This document shows positions 54,868-64,000 of a stretch of DNA of 64,000 nucleotides, one piece after another. The notes under the pieces are model-generated. The model was given only the letters and a program-made list of their open reading frames with translations. It ran no database searches and was not told the DNA's origin. Source of the stretch: Gracilaria domingensis (lineage: Eukaryota > Rhodophyta > Florideophyceae > Gracilariales > Gracilariaceae); NCBI GenBank assembly GCA_022539475.1, contig VCMS01000121.1:87993-151992 (forward strand). The letters are read 5' to 3'. The translations under genes were made by a program, and so were the position numbers. Every line of letters starts with the position of its first letter. Positions within the stretch are counted from its first letter, which is position 1.

Positions 54868-56532
54868 TTACTTGTTGCCAAGTTTGGCAAGCAAGCGCCG
54901 CAAACTATTCTCTAAAATACTACGTTCTTCATCGTCTTCTGTCCTTTCCATTTGTGCTCGTAAAGCTGAAATGGCTTCTACTGTTGCTTTTGTAAATCGC
55001 GCGTCTGCTTCATAGGCCTCAAAGCGCATTTTTTCTCGTTACGCCTCTTCAAACTTCTTAGCCACCTCAGGGTTATGAGGCTTCAGTGCGGTTATTAAGC
55101 TGTCTACTCCAGAATGGCTCGATTCCATTCCGGAAACTTTTTGCCTCTTCGTTCGCGGCTGCAACGTATCCCTTCCCCCGAAGCCATATCCACGAAGAGG
55201 AGCTCCTACACCTTCTTCCCGTCATGCATCTGAAGCTAACGCACGTGTAGCAAGGGGTTCAAGAGCTAGGTAAACCTTCAAAAAACAGAAAGCATACATA
55301 ATGTAGCTTCTTCCATTTGCGAATTCTGCAAACGCGTCTGGATACCCTTGTCCCGATGCTTCGTAACGAGTCAGCGCAGTTCCGTATCCACTTTTAAATG
55401 AGCCATACTTACGTTTCAGCGTCCCTGCATCTCTAATATGTGGTCTTCGTGCCGGATTTAAACCCTATAAACCCCGGTTATGGCCGAAATATGGCCAATA
55501 TGTGACCGAAATGTTGGCGTATAAGTCAAAAACTCGTGAGAACATATATCTCGTCAAGATAAGAAGTTTTTGTTTTCATGCATGTAGCCAAAATATGGCC
55601 GAAATATGGCCCATATATGGCCGCATTGAAAAACAAGAAATACCTATCTTGGTGAGTTACGCGTTCTCACAAAATTTCGACTTATACGCCAACATTTCGG
55701 TCACATAGCGGCCATATTTCGGCCATAACCGTGGTTTATAGGGTAAATTACTTACATCACTCAATGTAACCTCCCCAGCTAGAGAGCTAACTGCCACCGG
55801 CTTAAACTGCCCATCATTAAACAGAGGTGCTATATGTTCCGTCCACGGATCTTCTTGTTCCTCGTCGAGCTCTTTTCGGTCCATGCATTCAGTTAGATTT
55901 TGTCTTGTCGAGGCCATTCGAGAGTCTGCAAGAACATGTCAAAGCCGGCAGTATTCCACGCTCTCAAACGTTGGCTGTCTTTCTTCTGACGTGTAGGTCT
56001 GCGCTGTTTCAACAATTGTGTTTGGCTGCCCGACTATAACCTTATCATCCTTGAAGATTGGTGTATCACCTCTCAGCCACAACACCTCTTCGTTTTTGTC
56101 CCAGATTTTACGAAGCCGAACGGTTGTTGACGGCAGATTCAAGATTTCTGCAAAGTCCCTATTGCTGTGTTCGCTCGAGTTGTTAAGCACTTGAAGTAAA
56201 TCAGCCATTGGTATGGACCTTTGCACCATTTTCACTGACATAATCCACAGTTTTGTGGCATGTTTTGCGTTATGAGTACCTAAAACATTTAACAGTTTTA
56301 GTGCTAGTTTGCATTTGGCGTTGGTGAAATGGTTTATCTTCAATGAGCTTAACGCCTCGGCTGTCGTTTGGCATTCACTGTTATTGTTCGATGGTGTGTG
56401 CAAAATTTCTGCCTGACTGCTATGATTGCGAAGTGTTGCACTTGATTGAGATAGAGGAACATTGGCGCTGCGCTGTGGTGTTTGGTTTTCTGCGCTTGCA
56501 GTGATGGTTTGTGGCGATGGTGGACACTCCAT
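54868..56532 (-). pseudogene. Harbinger partner protein, copy 3, with MITE insertion
   Basis: From ATG 56530-56532 (MECPPSPQTITASAEN). The same domain order as copies 2 and 4: HNAKHATKLWIMSVKMVQRS, WLRGDTPIFKDDKVIVGQP, EYCRL, DPWTEHIAPLFNDGQF, then after the MITE LKRKYG and a C-terminal coiled coil ending LLAKLGNK at TAA 54868-54870. TGA at 55936-55938 and another stop near 55240 interrupt it, and a 281-bp MITE splits the central domain. The N-terminal part is much closer to copy 1 than to copies 2 and 4, so two subfamilies exist. Confidence 0.78.
55463..55743. mobile_element. foldback MITE with TAAA duplication
   Basis: 281 bp flanked by TAAA at 55459-55462 and 55744-55747. The ends (CCCTATAAACCCCGGTTATG left; CCCTATAAACCACGGTTATG right, reverse complement) start inverted repeats of about 85 bp, and most of the interior also pairs. 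The string TGGCCGAAATATGGCC recurs. Removing the element plus one TAAA restores the partner-gene frame across DVSNLNPARRPHIRD, which matches copies 2 and 4. The superfamily is uncertain; there is no coding capacity. Confidence 0.92.
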
Positions 56533-56956
56533 GGATGTTCAGGAGGTGCGGGTGAGTTTTGCGAGATAGGAGACCATGCAGCGGCAAGGGGTGAAGTTTC
56601 GTTGACTGGGAAACATAAAGTTTCGCAGACAAGAAACAGACGTATTTTGCCAGCACACAAATGTGTCAACAGCTGATTGCTTGGATGAACGTTTCCAGGT
56701 TTCGTTTACGGATTTCGTAAACTTCTGGGACGTCCCTAGTCTCTTAGGGCCGTTCTACGAGTTTATGAGGTTGACGAGAGGAAACCGGAAATTCTGATTG
56801 CGTAAATTATAATAATACAAGTGTGTGGAGATTCTTTCCAGCTTATCATCATGTAGGCGCTGAACCGATTTCCGCCGACAAGGAAATTATCTGATCGACA
56901 TCGCATACACTTCTTCTGGACGATATCAGAATCGTTCTCATGTCCTCTTGTTTTCG

Positions 56957-58419
56957 ATGTCAATGGACACTCCGCACTCAAATCAAGTTCCGAAACATAC
57001 TGTCTCCCAATCTGGCAACAGCCAACACCACAGTTGCGATGCTCCTTCGGCGCACAGTCATGTTGATGGACAGAATGCAAATGAAAATCTGCAACCATCC
57101 TCCGTATGCCCCGTAGCTCCTACGACCGTTGACGAGGACACCAATCTTTTGCACGAAGACAAATTTGATAACAGTCGATGCAAAAACGCCCTGAAGGCAG
57201 TCAAAATTATCAGGTCGCACAACGCAAGGATTGCGACAAAGCGTCGATTAATTGCCACCAAAATGGTGCAAAGACAGATTACTCTCATTCAGTTACATCA
57301 ACTCATGAACAACACAGCCAATAGCGACACCACGATAACCGTTTTGCGTAGATTACCGTCCACTACAGTGCGTGTAGACGGTGCGGAAGACAGATATGAA
57401 AATATTGCATGGCTCCGTGGTGATATTCCGAAGATAGTGGATGGAAGCATTGCCATTCAAAGGCCTGGATAAATAGGGACAGAGCCTACAATGAGCCTCT
57501 CACTCGAAGCAAGACGGCCTGACTTCGAAGCATCCGAATATTGCAGGTTGTTGCATGTTATTGGAGACACGCGTATGGCAGGAACGAGACCAAAGCTCTT
57601 GGAGTGCTTTGATCGAGAGCAACTCGACCAAGAAATTGGCGATCCATGGAGTGAAGAAATCGCTGCACTGTTCAATGACATCGATTTTAAACCTGAACCT
57701 CTTTCTGTTTTGGCCGGGGGTGTCACAAGAAGCGATATATGTGACATTGATCCGTGCCAACGGCCATATGTCGGAGACGGTGGTGTTTTGAAATGGAAGT
57801 ATGGCGAGTTTAAGAGTTTGTACGGCATTTGTTTGGCCCATTCTGAGGCTTCGGAACAAGGCGATCCGGAAGCTTTCGCGAACTATGCAAATGGTAAATC
57901 GTACATTATGTACGCGTTTTGTCTTTGAGAGAAGACTCCGTACTGCAATCTTTTGCAAGGCGGACATTGGAAATTGGAGCTCAAAGGGAAGAGGAAGGAG
58001 GCAGTACAGTTGGAGGCTATGGTTATGAAGGAGCGGAGTTTAGCGCAAACCCGAGAAAGAAGAAGACTGATAAACACAACATAAACGTGGTATGAATGGA
58101 CAGTTTAGTATCTGCTTTACAACCGCCCAGCAACACGCTGTCTAGAGAGCTACAGGTAGCAGAACGTGATGGGATGAAGTTCGAGGCCATTGAAGCACAG
58201 GCGCGGTCAACTTGCTCGACCATGGAAGCGATTGCGAAAACGAAAGAGATGATTCAGAATGCATCTACCGAGGAGGAGAAGATCATTTTCACCCAAATGC
58301 TGACGAAGTTGATGAACAACTTCAAATATGTTCGTTTCTTCTACCTTGCGTCGATGTCGGAGCAGGACGTGATGATGTATGAATGGGAGTGCGGAGTAGT
58401 TCACCCTCGACGAAGGTGA
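56957..58419 (+). pseudogene. Harbinger partner protein, copy 4
   Basis: From ATG 56957 (MSMDTPHSNQ). The same order as copy 2: KIIRSHNARIATKRRLIATK, RLPSTTVR, EYCRLLHVIGDTRM, DPWSEEIAALFNDIDF, GGVLKWKYGEFKSLYG, the Gly-rich GGSTVGGYGYEG, and the coiled coil ELQVAERDGMKFEA. TAA at 57470-57472, a one-T deficit at about 57925 (CTTTGAGAG where CTTTTGAGAG would keep frame) and TGA at about 58092 break it. It continues 30 codons past the copy 2 end before stopping at 58417-58419. Confidence 0.78.
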
Positions 58420-59026
58420 GGTTTTGGTTGGACTGATCAGCGACGTGTCGCGTGTGCAGCCGGGCTTTGGGGTCCATCTCTCGCGGTGGAAGGAAAGAGA
58501 CGAACACAGACGCAGAAGAAAGCCGCACGGCGGAGGAAGGAAGCAGCGCGCTTCTGAGCGGCAATGCGCATGGCGGCGAGGTGTGGCTGGCAAAGATCCA
58601 GGCGGAAACATAAAGCAGAAGGGTTGGTCAGGGGCATAGATGCTTCGATTTGATATGTACTGTATAGAGTCTAGATATCACAGCCAGCTGGTATCGCGCA
58701 GAATATTAGCGATGAGGGAGTATAATCGCGCAGATGGTGGAACGCAAGCATCCAGTGGAGCGACGGGCCAATTCGGAGATTTAGTGATTCTTCGCAGGTG
58801 AAGACAACACATCGCGTCCAGGGGCAGAAATACGACTGAAAGAGTATGTGCGATATAATGCGAACAGACCGAGCCAACGGCATCACGAGCGCTTTCGAAG
58901 GTGCCGGACCGTGAGAGTTAACGTAGTTGAACAGTAAAGGGGCACGTAAACTACGTCTTGCAAACGCCGGCACCGCGCAGTTCATCCCCTGCACTCCGGC
59001 AGCGCCGCAGTATCACCGACAAAATT
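58420..59026. other. spacer between the convergent genes of Harbinger copy 4
   Basis: More GC-rich than its flanks. A basic plus-strand frame at 58424-58639 (KERDEHRRRRKPHGGGRKQR) is protein-like in composition but short and unmatched. Nothing else is recognised. By analogy with copy 3, this could be another captured fragment. Confidence 0.35.
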
Positions 59027-60283
59027 CTAGCTCCTGCGATGGCGTCTCTTTCGCACGAAACCGAGTTCTTGCAGACGGTCAGATAATGCCTCTCTCAGCT
59101 CGGAGTTATCTCTCCTCCAGTTTCTAGATCTCCTGTTGTCTCTTTCTGTGTGGAGCATATCTTGAAAGTGCACTATTAGTGAGCCAGAGACAGTGTTAAG
59201 CTCATGAACTGGTATCATTTCATAAAGCGAGTAGTCAGCGTTATCAATAATGAAATTGTGCAGCTTTCCAGCGAACATGATGATGAGAGTGCACTTGGAT
59301 ATAGGGTACCGCAATGCCGACCAGAATATCCCAAACCGACAAACAAGCATACCAAATGCTTGTTCTGCACATATTCGCACAGACTAGTGATAATAATTAA
59401 ATGAATTCTGCTTCCCAGACAAACCTCTTCCAGAGTACGGGGTCATTATTTTGCCTTCGTTAACATAAGCATTGTGCGCAAAAACAGTTTCCCATTCAGG
59501 AAGTTGGTCACTTTTCAACAGATTGTACAGATGGGTAGCAGCAAATGCCGTAGAGTCGTGCGTTCCGCTTGCATGTCGCGCTGACAGAAAAGAAAACTTG
59601 TAGTTGGCTTCAACAGCGGCTTGAACTACTAAATCAAAGAAGCCTTTGCGATTGTAATACTTGCGCGGATCTGGTACTTCAGACAACGTTGGTCGATGGA
59701 TCTCAAATGCAACGCCATCTAACGCACCCACCACTCCATGAAAAGGACTTTTGCGCAGCAGTTCGTAATTTCTCGCGCTGATGGTACATTCGTCTTCTGT
59801 GGACGGAAAATGTAGCTTTGGTAAAGTTCTATTAATTGTGATCAACGTTTCCTGGAAGACTTTGTAAACAGTTGAAACACCCAATGCGTATGGCCAACAC
59901 AGATCAAGATAGCTTGCACCAGCTAGAAACCTTAGTGTCACAAATAACATGACTGCAGGGGAGACAGAACTTGCGGTAGTTGGATAGTTCCTTTGCGTAC
60001 GCCGTAAAGAAGGGTAAAGGAGGGAATGGAGTAGTTTGAATTGAATTTTGCTCATTCGATACATGCGCTTGAATATTGGGTCTGGAAGACTTGATATGTG
60101 CCTGCGAAAGTCAAAAGAAGGCCTGAGGTGAACATGACGATGTGAACAAGGCTGTTGTATGTTTGCAACAATTGGCAACACTACGTCTGTGTTCTGCAAA
60201 GTGGAATATAGTCTGTTCGCTTTGGAAACTAAGCTAGTTTTGGGGCTATTTGGGGCGCGCGAGGGGGTAGCAGAGGCTGGCAC
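59027..60283 (-). pseudogene. Harbinger transposase, copy 4, one in-frame TAG
   Basis: 418 codons in one frame, interrupted only by TAG at 59381-59383 (NYYH-SVRICAEQ). First catalytic Asp in VVGALDGVAFEI, Glu in CAEQAFGMLVCRFG. The second catalytic Asp (ADDDY in copy 2, ADDAY in copy 3) is replaced by His-Asn (VFAHNAYVNEG), so the enzyme would be inactive even without the stop. The frame opens at a GTG, and the true start was not resolved. The first 30 codons are the part repeated at window position 1-94. Confidence 0.87.
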
Positions 60284-60651
60284 TCAAAAAATTAAGAAAT
60301 TTTGGAATATTAAATTCCATTTCGCGCAGTTTAGTGCTTGGGTCCCCTAGTTTTTGTAGAGGTTCTACTTCGCCGCACCACCCCATTCACTCTTTTCCGC
60401 GACCCTCTCTCAAAACTGCACTCGTGCTAGTTTGCGTTTCCATTTTCTCCCATGTTGCAATGCCAATCGCAATTCATCCCACCTCAATCATCCCATCACT
60501 TCTTCCCAGTCCACACCACCCCCGCTTTTTACCCATTTCTCGCCCATCACGCGTTCCCATCCTCTCTCTCCGTCTCCGCAAACGTCATTTTGTAGAAGTC
60601 AGGTAGACAACCCTCCCCCTTCTCGTATACCCGCCTCGCCCCAAAACGGCT

Positions 60652-61692
60652 TCAAATCCCTCCCATCCTTCTCTCCTCCTGTCCCCTCAGAATCCCCTTC
60701 GCAGTCCGCGCTACCTCCGCCGCACTCCTAAACCCAGTCACCACCGGAGCTCCCACTCCCTCCCGCGGCACCTCCTCCTCCACCTTCTTCATCTCCTTAC
60801 GCCTCTTCTTCAGACGGCTCTTCCCATCCCCAACCCCACCACCCTTTGTCTTCGGTGTCACAGGAGACCCCTTCTGCACCGCCACCCTTCCCACACTTCC
60901 CTTCTCCGTCTTTCCCTCCACACCTCCTTTCACCGTCTCCTCTTCCACCAATCTTTGCCTCTTGCACAGCTCCTTCACCTCCTTCTCCAGCACGTCCAAC
61001 CTCTCGTTCAGAACCCTATTCTCCTCCCGCAACTCTCCAACCTCCCTTCCCGCACACTCCACTATCCCATACACATGATTTCTCATCTCCACTCCCAATA
61101 CCGACAACGAATTCCGCAGGCTCGAAATCGCCTCAACCGAAACACCACTACCACCCCCACTCAGCACCGCACCGCCCATTTCCGTTACAATCTCCACAAT
61201 TCCATCGTCCAGTTGCTCCTTCATCACCAACCCCAACATCCCCACCCTCGCCTTCATCTCCCCCACAAACCGCATCTCCCTGTCACCCTCTCCGCCCCCA
61301 CTCTCTATCTGGTCTCCAACCTCTAACTGACTCAGATGCACCGCACCCCTTCTCTCCATTGCGACCCCCTCCACCTCCAATTCTACCCCCTTCTCCACCT
61401 CATCACCATCCCCTCTCCTCGCCTCACACTTCTTTCCTTCATCAGCCACTTCCTTCTTCTGCGACATCCGACCAGCCGCCGTAATCACGTCCTCTTCCCG
61501 CTTTGGTGACGGCGTCTGCGGTACCTCCTTTCCCTCCAACAGCACCCACAGCTCCTCATCCTTCACGTATCCGTTCGACATCTTCAGAAGAAGAAGTAGT
61601 AGTTGGATCGAAGTTTCCGCTGCGATACAGTGCAATCGAGCTAAACTGTGCTGGGCTATATCCAACACCATGATTGCCCCTGTTTCTCTCAT
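60652..61692 (-). CDS. charged coiled-coil protein, unknown function
   Basis: 346 residues from ATG 61690-61692; a later ATG at 61579-61581 (MSNGYVKDEELWVLLEG) is an equally likely start because the preceding 37 residues are leucine-rich and unlike the rest. Lys/Glu/Gly-rich, with a heptad stretch VGELREENRVLNERLDVLEK (about 61040-60960) predicting a coiled coil, and a basic C-terminal part (KSRLKKRRKEMKK). The coding strand is strikingly purine-rich. No family is recognised. An AT-rich TTAAATA lies about 50 bases upstream. It could be a transposon structural protein or a nuclear host protein. Confidence 0.55.
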   Translation of the reverse strand: MRETGAIMVLDIAQHSLARLHCIAAETSIQLLLLLLKMSNGYVKDEELWVLLEGKEVPQTPSPKREEDVITAAGRMSQKKEVADEGKKCEARRGDGDEVEKGVELEVEGVAMERRGAVHLSQLEVGDQIESGGGEGDREMRFVGEMKARVGMLGLVMKEQLDDGIVEIVTEMGGAVLSGGGSGVSVEAISSLRNSLSVLGVEMRNHVYGIVECAGREVGELREENRVLNERLDVLEKEVKELCKRQRLVEEETVKGGVEGKTEKGSVGRVAVQKGSPVTPKTKGGGVGDGKSRLKKRRKEMKKVEEEVPREGVGAPVVTGFRSAAEVARTAKGILRGQEERRMGGI

Positions 61693-61789
61693 CCCATTTC
61701 CCGCCAAAACATCCACTGTACACCTCCGCACCTTCCACTATTTAAGCGCTATCTCTCTGTCCCCTCTTCACATAGTCCCCACCCACCTC

Positions 61790-62165
61790 GCCTCGACCGG
61801 CGATATTTTTCTCTTCCACCATAACCCCACTCGATGGTTATAGCAAAACAGGAAGATATTGCCAGTGGAGGCAAGCTAGGGACTAGTGATTGTACTTAGA
61901 GTTGCTCACCCTCTGTCTCGACTGGGAGCATGTTCTTCTTCCGTCACATCCTTTGTGGGTTGTGACAAAAAAAGAATATGTCACCACTCGACACCGGATG
62001 GGTAACAATGATAGCACGTAGAGTAGTTCATCCTCCCTCTCAGCGTTCACTGGGGATATATTGATGTTCTCTCACATCCTTTCCCGGTTGTCATACAAGA
62101 GAAATACATCTCCAATGGAGACGGAGAATTTAGTTGTGATAACACGTAAAGGTAACAATGTAATA
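61790..62165. repeat. three diverged tandem units of about 125 bp
   Basis: Units start near 61790, 61917 and 62040. Each contains CTCGACYGG or a variant, a short inverted repeat around CACATCC or CCATAACC, an A-rich run, GGATGGGTAAC or a similar string, and ends in a TTCATCCTCC- or TCACCCTCTG-like string. Identity is low, so the boundaries are approximate. Confidence 0.5.
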
Positions 62166-62189
62166 AACAATAATTTTATGCTACTATCT

Positions 62190-62510
62190 CTAACCAACCT
62201 TTCGAAAACCAGCTATGACATGAGCTGGGTTACTCGAGCCAAAGATGGCAGATCCTGCAACTGAAATGTTTGCACCGGCCTTCACTACTGCTTTCACAGT
62301 ACTCAGTCCAATACCTCCATCCATCTGTATCCCTATTCTTGGGTACAACTTCCTTGCATGTCGCACCTTATCAAGAACACCCTCCATAAACGTCTGTTCT
62401 CCAAACCCTGGCTCCACCGTCATCAACAATAACATGTCGACAACTCCTTCCTTCATAAGTGCTTCTACGACCTTTATAAACGTAATCGGGTGCAATCCAA
62501 CTCCATCCTT
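62190..62510 (-). pseudogene. ribulose-phosphate 3-epimerase, C-terminal fragment
   Basis: This enzyme interconverts ribulose and xylulose 5-phosphates in the pentose phosphate and Calvin pathways. Matches the second half of the TIM barrel: LLLMTVEPGFGEQTF with the catalytic-region Met and Glu, IGIQMDGGIG with the catalytic Asp, and AGANISVAGSAIFGS, the phosphate-binding loop. The first half is absent upstream of about 62510, where the sequence becomes unrelated. Either a 5'-truncated copy or the last exon of a gene with an unrecognised upstream intron. The visible part has no frame damage. Confidence 0.8.
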
Positions 62511-62907
62511 TTAATTATGGCAATCCGATTGAAGCTATAAAACCCGTTCACCTCATTTATAAAGCCAAAATGGCTCCTTTCATCCTGTATTCAAGCTCCC
62601 CGTAACTCGTACTTTACAACTACTTTACAACTCAGGTTCGAAATCAGTTTCATTCATTGCACACTTTCTACTGTTCCACCTACCTTTCATAAAACATCAT
62701 CACACTTTGTAGCTTGTCGTCTCATACAAGCCCTATCATTCATTCAGTACAATCACATATCATACATTTCGCTCACTTTCACAAAGTGAACCATGTTCCC
62801 GTTCTGCGCTTCCCAACCGTTTGTACTTACGTATCACTCTCTACCCCAGCAGTTCTCCGCCCCATCTTCCCTTTTTATCGTCACACAAAAACATTCGAAC
62901 ACTTGCA
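62511..62907. promoter_or_regulatory. upstream region of the reductase-like gene
   Basis: AT-rich, C/T-skewed on the plus strand in the last 250 bases, with several TCATTCA-like and CACATTT-like short repeats. Probably promoter and 5' leader of the gene at 62908. No canonical TATA element was placed with confidence. Confidence 0.4.
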
Positions 62908-63810
62908 ATGAACTCCCAGTCCGACATGCCTCCGACTCCGCCTCCGAGTCCCAGATACTCTGACGTCCCTCAGGCCTCATCTCCCGCCCGAAGGACTCGG
63001 GCCGTTATTGTTGGAAGGGGGCGTATAGGTACCATGCTGGCGAACGAAGAAGATACGGTCATTTCCGCACACGAATTCTGCAGCATGGCTGCTACCTCTC
63101 ATCTTTCTGATGTACCGATACTAGTTTGTGGAAGAACGAACACCCTGGAGACCGTAATTCAGGCTTGCCCTTATTCGCTCAGAGAGAATCTCGTTTTCTT
63201 CCAGAATGGAGACATCATACCATTGGTTTCGAAGCTCGGTGTGGACAAATGTTCAAAAGTTGTCCTATACGTTGGTGTCCCCTCAAGAAACGCAGCTCCG
63301 CAGGATGGTGTCACTCCTCAAAGTCCGGATGGTCTCACTGTCGCAACAGGAAAGTGGGCCTCCAACGTTGCAGACAGGTTTAGGTCTATGGGTCTCACTT
63401 GCGGGGTTGTCGACGAAGACACATTTCTCGTAAGCTATTATGAGAAGCTCGTATGGCTATCAGCGTTCAACATCGTCGGGGCCTCAAGAGGTTTCATTCC
63501 TATGGACGTAGTCGCTACGGAGTGCAGTACGGCTGTGCTCACAATAATGAAAGAGCTGTTGAAGATAGTTTCGCTTAAGACAGGTACTACTTTCAACCTG
63601 GAAGAGACCGTTGGGCGACTTCTTGCATATGGGAAAACTCTCGTTGGCTTCCCTACTTCTTTCTCCGACTTTCAGTTTAGGAACTCATACTTCTACGACT
63701 TTTCCCGCCAAGAAAGAAACATTGTAGGCGGTGACCCCGCTCCTTTTCATACAAACTACGTCAACGTTGTTAAGGAAAAGTTATCCCGCTCCCCATTCCC
63801 CCAGCTCTGA
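62908..63810 (+). CDS. ketopantoate-reductase-like NAD(P)-binding protein
   Basis: 300 residues from ATG 62908, uninterrupted. A Pro/Ser-rich N-terminus (about 30 residues) precedes a Rossmann motif RAVIVGRGRIGTML (G-x-G-x-x-G). Then come ILVCGRTNTLETVI and LVFFQNGD (the NG-type substrate loop of ApbA/PanE-like proteins), and a helical C-terminal half with FNIVGASRGF and FRNSYFYDFSRQ. The dinucleotide fold is clear; the ketopantoate assignment is a fold-level resemblance and the substrate is unknown. A short plant and algal family of this type exists. An ATAAAA-like string about 55 bases after the stop may be the poly(A) signal. Confidence 0.7.
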   Translation: MNSQSDMPPTPPPSPRYSDVPQASSPARRTRAVIVGRGRIGTMLANEEDTVISAHEFCSMAATSHLSDVPILVCGRTNTLETVIQACPYSLRENLVFFQNGDIIPLVSKLGVDKCSKVVLYVGVPSRNAAPQDGVTPQSPDGLTVATGKWASNVADRFRSMGLTCGVVDEDTFLVSYYEKLVWLSAFNIVGASRGFIPMDVVATECSTAVLTIMKELLKIVSLKTGTTFNLEETVGRLLAYGKTLVGFPTSFSDFQFRNSYFYDFSRQERNIVGGDPAPFHTNYVNVVKEKLSRSPFPQL

Positions 63811-64000
63811 GGTTAGAACACATGACTTTTCGGTGTTGTAAACCTTTTAGAGATAGTTAAACATAAAAGTTACTTTATCGAAATGACCTGTTCCTATTAC
63901 ATTACTTATATTGTTCTTCCTTCTGTGGTTGAAATATGCCCCTTTAAATCCTACATCCGTTATCACTAATACTTCGCTAAGATTTCGCTAGATAGAAAAT
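63811..64000. other. 3' region of the last gene
   Basis: AT-rich, no coding sequence seen; likely 3' UTR and intergenic DNA up to the window edge. Confidence 0.5.

Larger units (their letters stand above)
49409..56739. mobile_element. Harbinger element, copy 3, carrying fragments of three cellular genes (inferred)
   Basis: The left end AGGCGCGTTCTACGAGTGT at 49409 resembles the Harbinger ends at 39766 and 56747. The right end, read inward from 56739 (CTAGGGACGTCCCAGAAGTTTACG), aligns with them at about 15 of 22 positions. Transposase (plus, 49791-50966) and partner gene (minus, 54868-56532) point at each other, as in copies 2 and 4. In those copies the two genes are separated by about 0.6-0.9 kb; here 3.9 kb holds truncated pieces of DNA polymerase epsilon B, NRAMP and EFL1. 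No clear target duplication was found. Capture inside a mobile element is the favoured inference. Confidence 0.55.
56744..60350. mobile_element. Harbinger element, copy 4
   Basis: The left end TTAGGGCCGTTCTACGAGTTT at 56744 closely matches copy 2. The right end is less sure: read inward from 60350, CTAGGGGACCCAAGCACTAA resembles the copy 3 right end. Partner gene (plus) and transposase (minus) are tail-to-tail, the mirror of copy 2. It starts four bases after the inferred right end of copy 3, so the two elements abut. Confidence 0.7.

Noticed and set aside
1684-59383. A reassigned stop codon, suggested by many in-frame TAG, TAA and TGA codons
   Set aside because: All three stops appear at interruptions, the family residues they replace differ, and intact genes (NAD kinase, piggyBac, reductase-like gene) end at normal stops without internal ones. 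Mutation or sequence error is simpler.
60846-61484. Pro/Ser-rich plus-strand frame opposite the coiled-coil gene
   Set aside because: It is the mirror of a purine-rich coding strand. The minus-strand protein has a coiled coil and a natural charge pattern; the plus-strand frame is pure low complexity.
1-64000. CRISPR arrays, bacterial operons, phage or plasmid genes
   Set aside because: No regularly spaced repeats of CRISPR type, no ribosome binding sites, introns are present, and all recognised genes are eukaryotic or eukaryotic transposons.

Overview
This is a stretch of eukaryotic nuclear DNA dominated by transposable elements, with a few cellular genes. Genes are compact and mostly intronless, and the few introns found are short (69-108 bp with GT-AG ends). 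Low intron number, the transposon mix (Ty3-like, copia-like, PIF/Harbinger, piggyBac, Tnp2/CACTA-type, tyrosine recombinase, many MITEs) and the cellular gene set fit an alga or other protist. A red alga is my best guess, but the sequence does not prove it.

Layout. 1-94 is the start of a Harbinger transposase gene, cut by a foreign block. About 95-10650 is a Ty3/gypsy-like element: gag, protease, RT, RNase H, integrase and a chromodomain on the minus strand, plus a long unrecognised gene on the plus strand (514-3297). The whole block carries a dense array of the palindrome ACCANNTGGT. 10651-11369 is the front half of a Harbinger partner gene, followed by a piggyBac-type MITE (11374-11711). 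13.0-17.8 kb holds a tandem zinc-finger gene, a broken membrane-protein gene and a FUN14-domain gene. 17.8-21.1 kb has no recognisable gene. 21.1-23.7 kb is a GC-rich island with a degraded sulfite oxidase gene. 24.5-29.5 kb is a Tnp2-type transposon with a divergent second gene. 29703-33349 is a complete piggyBac element with TTAA target duplications and a convergent second gene. 33.4-39.3 kb is a decayed copia-like element, split by an insertion that looks like a solo LTR. 39763-43690 is a Harbinger element holding a hAT-type MITE. 43.9-45.7 kb is a Crypton-like tyrosine recombinase.

46.4-49.3 kb is host-like: a three-exon TALE homeobox gene and an intact NAD kinase. 49.4-56.7 kb appears to be a Harbinger element with fragments of three cellular genes (DNA polymerase epsilon subunit B, an NRAMP transporter, EFL1 GTPase) between its transposase and its partner gene. 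56744-60350 is a further Harbinger element. The right end holds a purine-rich coiled-coil gene, a diverged tandem repeat, a 5'-truncated ribulose-phosphate 3-epimerase and a ketopantoate-reductase-like gene.

Most transposon genes are nearly full length but broken by single in-frame stops and one-base indels, often in homopolymers. They look recently inactivated, although consensus sequencing error cannot be excluded from sequence alone. The most notable structures are the ACCANNTGGT array with its antisense gene, the conserved partner protein that travels tail-to-tail with Harbinger transposases, the cellular gene fragments inside a Harbinger element, and the convergent second gene of the piggyBac element.
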